Source: a virus. From it: 62,081 nucleotides of DNA. A program made the translations under genes and the position numbers. The notes under the pieces were generated by a model. That model saw only the letters and a list, made by a program, of their open reading frames with translations, had not been told where the DNA came from and searched no databases. This document shows positions 57,587-62,081 of this stretch, in pieces. Numbering within the stretch: position 1 is the stretch's first letter; the number at the start of each line of letters is the position of its first letter. The stretch is taken from positions 1 to 62,081 of IMG/VR virus record IMGVR_UViG_3300008954_000054, one strand, 5' to 3'.

Positions 57587-59941
57587 TCACCCCAGCCTAT
57601 GCCCAGGTGACCCCATGCCGTACAAGGCCAGGGGGAGGCCGGTCAGGGGATCTCTGTCCGTGTTGCAAAGGATCAAGCCCTTCTTCCCAGGACCAATCAG
57701 GGTCACTCCGGCCCCGCCCTGGACCGTCGCGGGCCCCACGCTCGCCATCCTCGCGGAGACGCTCCCGCTGATGGTCGAAGACCCGGCGATGGCTCTCACC
57801 GAGACTGACCCGACGACCGCCCGACCAGTGATTCCCGTGATGGAATTCGTCGTCCATTCATTTTGACCCGCCTTGTTCTGGACCGACCCGACCGTGGACT
57901 TGTTCCGGACATTGCCCACCCGAGTCCGGGTCTCCACATCTCCGATCCCCGTCGTATGTTGGGTCTTCCCCATGCTCACGTCGGTCTTCTTCACCACCCC
58001 GGTGGTCGGGATCGAAGTCGAAATGTTCTCTTCGACGTAGGGGCCATTGGTCGGCCGGAAGTCTTTCGGCCCGGAGGCGTTCAGCGTGTGCTTCCCGGTG
58101 GTAGTCGTTTCCACCGAGTTGCTCGTCTGACGAATCATGGTCCCCGCGGCGAGGGAAACCTCCGCGGAGGCGTTGAAGCCCATCGACGCCACATCACTCA
58201 GATCAAACTTGGGGGCTTTGATTTGAACCTGGGCTGCCTCCAACTTGAGGACCGTGCTGGCCTTCAAATGCAGGGAAGGCTGATCAGCCTCCCCCTTGCC
58301 CACCCCGGCCCCGGCCACGACTGCCCCTCGACCTGTATTGAGAGGCCCCTCCGCGGAGATGAGCACCCCACCGCCAGAGCGGACCAGGAAGCCGGCGTTA
58401 TCCTCCCGGCGGCCACCTGACTCGAAAACAACCGCCCCATCGCCCGCGAGGCGAAGGCTCTCCCCCGCCGGGGAACGACCCATCCACAACCGACCCCCGC
58501 GAGAGAGTGAACCTTCCAGGGAAGGCGATCCCGGGGGGCCTCCAAGAGACAACAGGGCTCTCCCAGACTTGGTTACAGACCACCACGTCGTAGGAGTGGC
58601 TCGTCCTGTAGGGGGCTGCATCCTGAACAGCATCGCGGCGTGATCGTCGAGACTCCCCGCGGCTCCCGGGACAAGAGCAGGGCGGGGAGTCTCCCCCTCC
58701 CCAAAGACCACTGGAGCCAGAGGCTTCCCGTAGGACTCCCGACCGGAGAGAGAGAACGGATCATTCCCAACAACCGTCCCGTAGACCACCTCCAGAAAGG
58801 CTCGATTAGCCGACTGAACAGATGTGGTCGCCTCCTCCGGGTTCGCGTTGGGGAGGCGGTCAGCGTCGAAGCTGTCCGTCTGCTCCGTAACCGGGAGAGT
58901 CCCGTCGGAGGTGTGAGACAGCTCGATTCGATATTCAGTAAGGGCGTCAGCTTCGGCTGAGCGGAAAGCATTATCCTGACTGGAGCCTTCCGCTACCCGA
59001 TAGGCAAGCTTGCCTCCATAGGCCCCTGAACCGGGGACCTTCGGGTCCAGACGGTAGCCGTCTGAAGAAATGAAGAGCCCCTGCTGGAGAAACGAACTAG
59101 GGTCTACCCAGGTATCAAAGTCCAGGTCTTCCGAGAAAACCGAGTGGGGACGGAGAGTATTCGGAGTCCCGGAGTACGCCTCCAGAGCGGTCTCAAAGAC
59201 CGGCTCTCCCTCCGAGTCAAGGAGCTGGACCGTATCCCAGAGCCTCCTCCCAGAGAACATCTGGGAGGGCAACAGGGTAGCGTCCCGTTGAACCATCCCA
59301 GCGTACACCCGGAATCCCGCCCCGGCGTGGAACTGCTGAAGGGACCGGACGACGATGGCTTGGTCTGCATCGCGAAGTCGGATCTCATTCGCCCGCCGGT
59401 TGGTCAACGTCGCGGACTCATCCAAGACCAGATCTGCACCCTGAGCACTGCTGGCGACGATATTCCCCGGCTGCATGTGGCGGAGCTTGTGACGGATGCG
59501 GTCCATCACCCCTTCCTGACGAATCGCATCCGAAGGGCTCTGGCTGTACTCCTCAGGGCTGAAGGGCTGGATAGGCATCCACTGGTGCCCGGACTGGACC
59601 CCGGGGATCACCCAATTGATGATCACCGGTTGTCGATTGTGACCGCTCTCCTGAGCCTTCCAGCCGATCTGACAGATATCCCCAGGCTGGGGGAGGGAGC
59701 CGAAGAAATGCCGCGACCCGGCCCCTGGGAAGGCCAGGGGAACCTCGGTCTCAAAGGTCTCTCCGGTCTCGATGCGGAGAACACAGGTGAAGTCTTCGTA
59801 GTTCACGCGAACGACCGCGGCGTACCCCATCGCGTACCGCTGGGGTCCCTGATTCGCAGACGAATCCAAGGGTCGCGGGGAGGCGAGGTCATACTTGATC
59901 TTGGAAGACCCCGGGCCCGGATTGTAGGTCACATCAGCCAT
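57587..59941 (-). CDS. Tail spike/hub-like protein with OB-fold and beta-helical tail
   Basis: A 784-residue protein. I chose the ATG at 59941 (MADVTYNPGPGS), overlapping the upstream stop by 8 bases; an open frame further upstream is less likely. Residues 40-115 look like the OB-fold of gp5/gpV/VgrG-type spikes: AAVVRVNYEDFTCVLRIETG, then GSLPQPGDICQIGWKA and QPVIINWVIPG. The middle is beta-rich. The last 250 residues consist of short repeating strands (EVSLAAGTMIRQTSN, VETTTTGKHTLN, GVVKKTDVSMGKTQHTTG, VGSVSVRAIAGSSTISGSV), as in a triple-stranded beta-helix spike, ending in GSPGHRLG. It probably forms the membrane-piercing tip of a contractile tail. No lysozyme domain was seen. Confidence 0.85.
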   Translation of the reverse strand: MADVTYNPGPGSSKIKYDLASPRPLDSSANQGPQRYAMGYAAVVRVNYEDFTCVLRIETGETFETEVPLAFPGAGSRHFFGSLPQPGDICQIGWKAQESGHNRQPVIINWVIPGVQSGHQWMPIQPFSPEEYSQSPSDAIRQEGVMDRIRHKLRHMQPGNIVASSAQGADLVLDESATLTNRRANEIRLRDADQAIVVRSLQQFHAGAGFRVYAGMVQRDATLLPSQMFSGRRLWDTVQLLDSEGEPVFETALEAYSGTPNTLRPHSVFSEDLDFDTWVDPSSFLQQGLFISSDGYRLDPKVPGSGAYGGKLAYRVAEGSSQDNAFRSAEADALTEYRIELSHTSDGTLPVTEQTDSFDADRLPNANPEEATTSVQSANRAFLEVVYGTVVGNDPFSLSGRESYGKPLAPVVFGEGETPRPALVPGAAGSLDDHAAMLFRMQPPTGRATPTTWWSVTKSGRALLSLGGPPGSPSLEGSLSRGGRLWMGRSPAGESLRLAGDGAVVFESGGRREDNAGFLVRSGGGVLISAEGPLNTGRGAVVAGAGVGKGEADQPSLHLKASTVLKLEAAQVQIKAPKFDLSDVASMGFNASAEVSLAAGTMIRQTSNSVETTTTGKHTLNASGPKDFRPTNGPYVEENISTSIPTTGVVKKTDVSMGKTQHTTGIGDVETRTRVGNVRNKSTVGSVQNKAGQNEWTTNSITGITGRAVVGSVSVRAIAGSSTISGSVSARMASVGPATVQGGAGVTLIGPGKKGLILCNTDRDPLTGLPLALYGMGSPGHRLG

Positions 59942-62072
59942 CACCCAGCTCCTCCTGAATCGTACCCACCTCCTGATCAATGCTGGAAGACGCATTCTCT
60001 ACCAGAGATGCCCGCCTCTCGCTGTCCGTTAGCTGCTCGATCGCCGCCGTCAAAAGCCCGGAAGTCTGCTCCTCGTACTCTCCCCGGAGGGCTCCTTGAT
60101 TCTCTGCCCAGGAGGTCGAAGCCTCAACCATCTGGTTAGAGAGCCACTGCGAGACGCTGTCCGGTTGCTCTACCTCCACATAGGCCGCTTCCCCTCCTTC
60201 AGCGAACGCCTGTAGGAACAGGTCTGCCTGAGCACCCTTGCACTCGCAGACCTCACGACTCAACGTGACCCCCATGTCGGCCAAGCTGTAAGCCGCGTTG
60301 ACAGCCGTGATCTTGAACACCCGCTCCGTCCCCACATTCGCCGGCCGGTTCATCAACCGCTGCTCAAAAACCGTCCGACCATCCCCATCTGGAGCGATGA
60401 TTCTGGATTGGGGAACCCCCTCTTGCTCAGCGAGAGCGGCTGCCGTCTCGGCGTCCAGGGTTCCACCCTCCCCAACAGGAGCATATCGCCCTGAACCCAG
60501 CTCACGGACGAAGTTTTCTACCGAGTTGATATCCGACCACGAAAAACCGTCCTCCATCGTCAGTTGCTCCCAAGAGCCCCCAGGGAGGACCGAAAGCCCT
60601 CGCCCATACCGATAGGAGCCGACCACCTCGTAGCCGTCTGCGTCGCTTACCGGGAACACCGGGGTGTACACGGACTTTGTCTCCGGGACCAGGGAATTAC
60701 CCGTATCCAGCCCATGCCCCTCTGACGTGTTCAGGAAATGACCCCCGCCTCGTACCTCGTCCAGGGCAGCAAAAAGATCGTTGACACGCTGACCGGCTCC
60801 ATCCCAGGCAGCCACCTTGTCCTCAAACGTTCGCCCCGAAGGGGGATCCGCCCGAACAGACCCCCACTCCGCTTCCAGGTCCGCATTCACCCCGTTGATC
60901 GCCCCCAGGCAGGCATCCGTGATGTAGATAGCCATCTCCCGAACGTAAGCGTCATTGACTATCTCCTGCGGCCCGATCACTACAACAGGATTGTCCGCCT
61001 GGAAGGACGCCCAGGACACACTCACGGTGGGGTAGACCGTCGCCGCTGCGGCGGCGACTTCATCAAAAATCCCGGCAAAGAGGGTCTCAGGAGCGGCACT
61101 GGTCGTCTGACTGCTCCTGAAAAGAGCCTCCATCCCGGCCTCAAGAGCCCCTCGATCCGCCGTAGGCAAACTCCCTGATTTGAAGTACGTCCGCATCACC
61201 ATCTTTGTGTAGGTGTGCTGGGCGAAACTCAAGGTCTGAATGAGATGGGTCGCGGTAACCTCCGGGTCTGGAGGAGGAGCGTTTGGGTCACGGGCTTCCG
61301 TGCTCGTGGGAGCCGCGAGAGGGATGCCATATCGGCAGGTGACGTCGCCAATCTGAACCTGACCTTCCCGGTCTACGAGACCCTTGATCGTCACGGGCGT
61401 CTCCAGGGCGTATTTCTCCCCGGTCGTCGGGATGCCGCCAGCCTCCTCATCTGCGATAAACTGCGGCATCCCCTGAGCGACCTGATCTTCCAGGGACGCC
61501 GTGTAATAGCGGTAATAGCCGGGAAGAGCCGCCCCAGGATTGAACGACGCCTTCATATCGTTGAGGGCATCAAGGTAGTTCCAGGTGGCCTTCCCATCCG
61601 GGATATCTGTCCAGACGGGGCCACCCGCTGCCCTGACCAACTCGTAGAACTGCGAAGCGTTGCTGTGGGCCGCCTCCAGGGTTGCCTCTCTCTCCGCCTG
61701 AGTCTCCCCGTCATAGGGATTGTTCTGGGCGTCACGAATCGATTGAACCTGCTCTAGAACCTGCTGCGGGGACTGGATCTCCACGACTGTCCCGTCATCC
61801 TGCCCGGAGTGAAGCATGAAGGGGCCCTGTAGCCACTGCTGCTCCGGCGTCATCTCCGTCTGAGCCTCGCCTAGGGAGAGCCGACCTGACAACCTCGCCG
61901 CCCGGATCAAGATGTTGATCCCCTCCGTCGTCGCGAGGTTCTCCAGATCCGCCCCGACGACGAAGAAGAGAGGGTTGATTGTCTCCGGGTCCAGAGCCAT
62001 GACGACATTCGGAACACCCACCAATCGAGGGTGACCGTCATCCCCGATCAACTGAAGAGGGAGCTTCGGCAT
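59934..62072 (-). CDS. 712-aa tail/baseplate structural protein, start near window edge
   Basis: The start is placed at ATG 62072 (MPKLPLQLIGDDGHP), but only nine bases remain before the window ends and no ribosome site is visible, so the true start could lie outside. It is mixed alpha/beta, acidic and Ala/Glu-rich, with HLIQTLSFAQHTYTKMVMRTYF in the middle and a long helical C-terminus (EYEEQTSGLLTAAIEQL, ERRASLVENASSSIDQEV). Three cysteines, including a CECKG group near residue 610. It is directly upstream of the spike-like gene and co-transcribed, so it may be a hub or tail-tip partner of the spike. No family recognised. Confidence 0.88.
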   Translation of the reverse strand: MPKLPLQLIGDDGHPRLVGVPNVVMALDPETINPLFFVVGADLENLATTEGINILIRAARLSGRLSLGEAQTEMTPEQQWLQGPFMLHSGQDDGTVVEIQSPQQVLEQVQSIRDAQNNPYDGETQAEREATLEAAHSNASQFYELVRAAGGPVWTDIPDGKATWNYLDALNDMKASFNPGAALPGYYRYYTASLEDQVAQGMPQFIADEEAGGIPTTGEKYALETPVTIKGLVDREGQVQIGDVTCRYGIPLAAPTSTEARDPNAPPPDPEVTATHLIQTLSFAQHTYTKMVMRTYFKSGSLPTADRGALEAGMEALFRSSQTTSAAPETLFAGIFDEVAAAAATVYPTVSVSWASFQADNPVVVIGPQEIVNDAYVREMAIYITDACLGAINGVNADLEAEWGSVRADPPSGRTFEDKVAAWDGAGQRVNDLFAALDEVRGGGHFLNTSEGHGLDTGNSLVPETKSVYTPVFPVSDADGYEVVGSYRYGRGLSVLPGGSWEQLTMEDGFSWSDINSVENFVRELGSGRYAPVGEGGTLDAETAAALAEQEGVPQSRIIAPDGDGRTVFEQRLMNRPANVGTERVFKITAVNAAYSLADMGVTLSREVCECKGAQADLFLQAFAEGGEAAYVEVEQPDSVSQWLSNQMVEASTSWAENQGALRGEYEEQTSGLLTAAIEQLTDSERRASLVENASSSIDQEVGTIQEELGDG

Positions 62073-62081
62073 GGTCGTCGC

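Noticed and set aside
1-62081. tRNA genes, CRISPR arrays and rRNA
   Set aside because: I looked for cloverleaf-like stretches and regularly spaced repeats in the intergenic gaps (all shorter than about 150 bp) and saw none.

Overview
This window looks like part of the virion-structure region of a large tailed phage with a contractile (myovirus-type) tail. It is gene-dense and GC-rich (about 60% by eye). It is dominated by very long, beta-rich structural genes, all on the minus strand, most of them overlapping the next by 1-8 bases (TGATG, ATGA or GTGA junctions) or separated by only a few bases. I see no rRNA, tRNA, CRISPR array, transposase, integrase, replication gene or capsid gene. Host and closest relative cannot be named from sequence alone.

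Read from right to left (the direction of transcription), the first operon (62072 to 41152) holds a 712-aa structural protein, an OB-fold spike/hub-like protein, two small proteins, a 3525-aa giant, a coiled-coil peptide, an 801-aa protein with long hydrophobic helices, two more structural proteins and a gp25/W-like baseplate wedge protein. Next come a baseplate-J-like protein (40148-36684), a 157-aa protein and a gpI-like tail protein (36214-34919). After that lie about 26 kb of fibre or adhesin-type genes: a beta-helix protein, a 1749-aa Ig/lectin-like protein, a 215-aa protein, a 1096-aa protein, a 1004-aa protein, a 3412-aa giant and a 252-aa protein. The order spike, wedge, J, I, fibres matches the general P2/T4 baseplate logic.

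Small accessory genes (morons) sit between the structural blocks, several on the opposite strand: 1-608, 11758-15849, 22313-25518, 34680-34922 and 40252-41149. Eight of these units have the hexamer TCGTAT, usually 18-29 bases before the start codon, which looks like a dedicated phage promoter. Their products are mostly unrecognised. The exceptions are a short DUF262 (GmrS/ParB-like) protein, a putative lipoprotein and cysteine-rich small proteins.

The most striking locus is 11758-15182. A 163-codon moron has been split by a 2.76-kb cassette containing a ribbon-helix-helix-type regulator and two complete cytosine-C5 DNA methyltransferases, with no restriction enzyme. The cassette is bracketed by 175-bp direct repeats that differ at one base and are copies of the interrupted gene. 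Removing one repeat plus the cassette rebuilds an intact gene. The cassette carries its own sigma70-like promoter with three TGCGC elements spaced exactly 20 bp apart, unlike the phage-type promoters around it.
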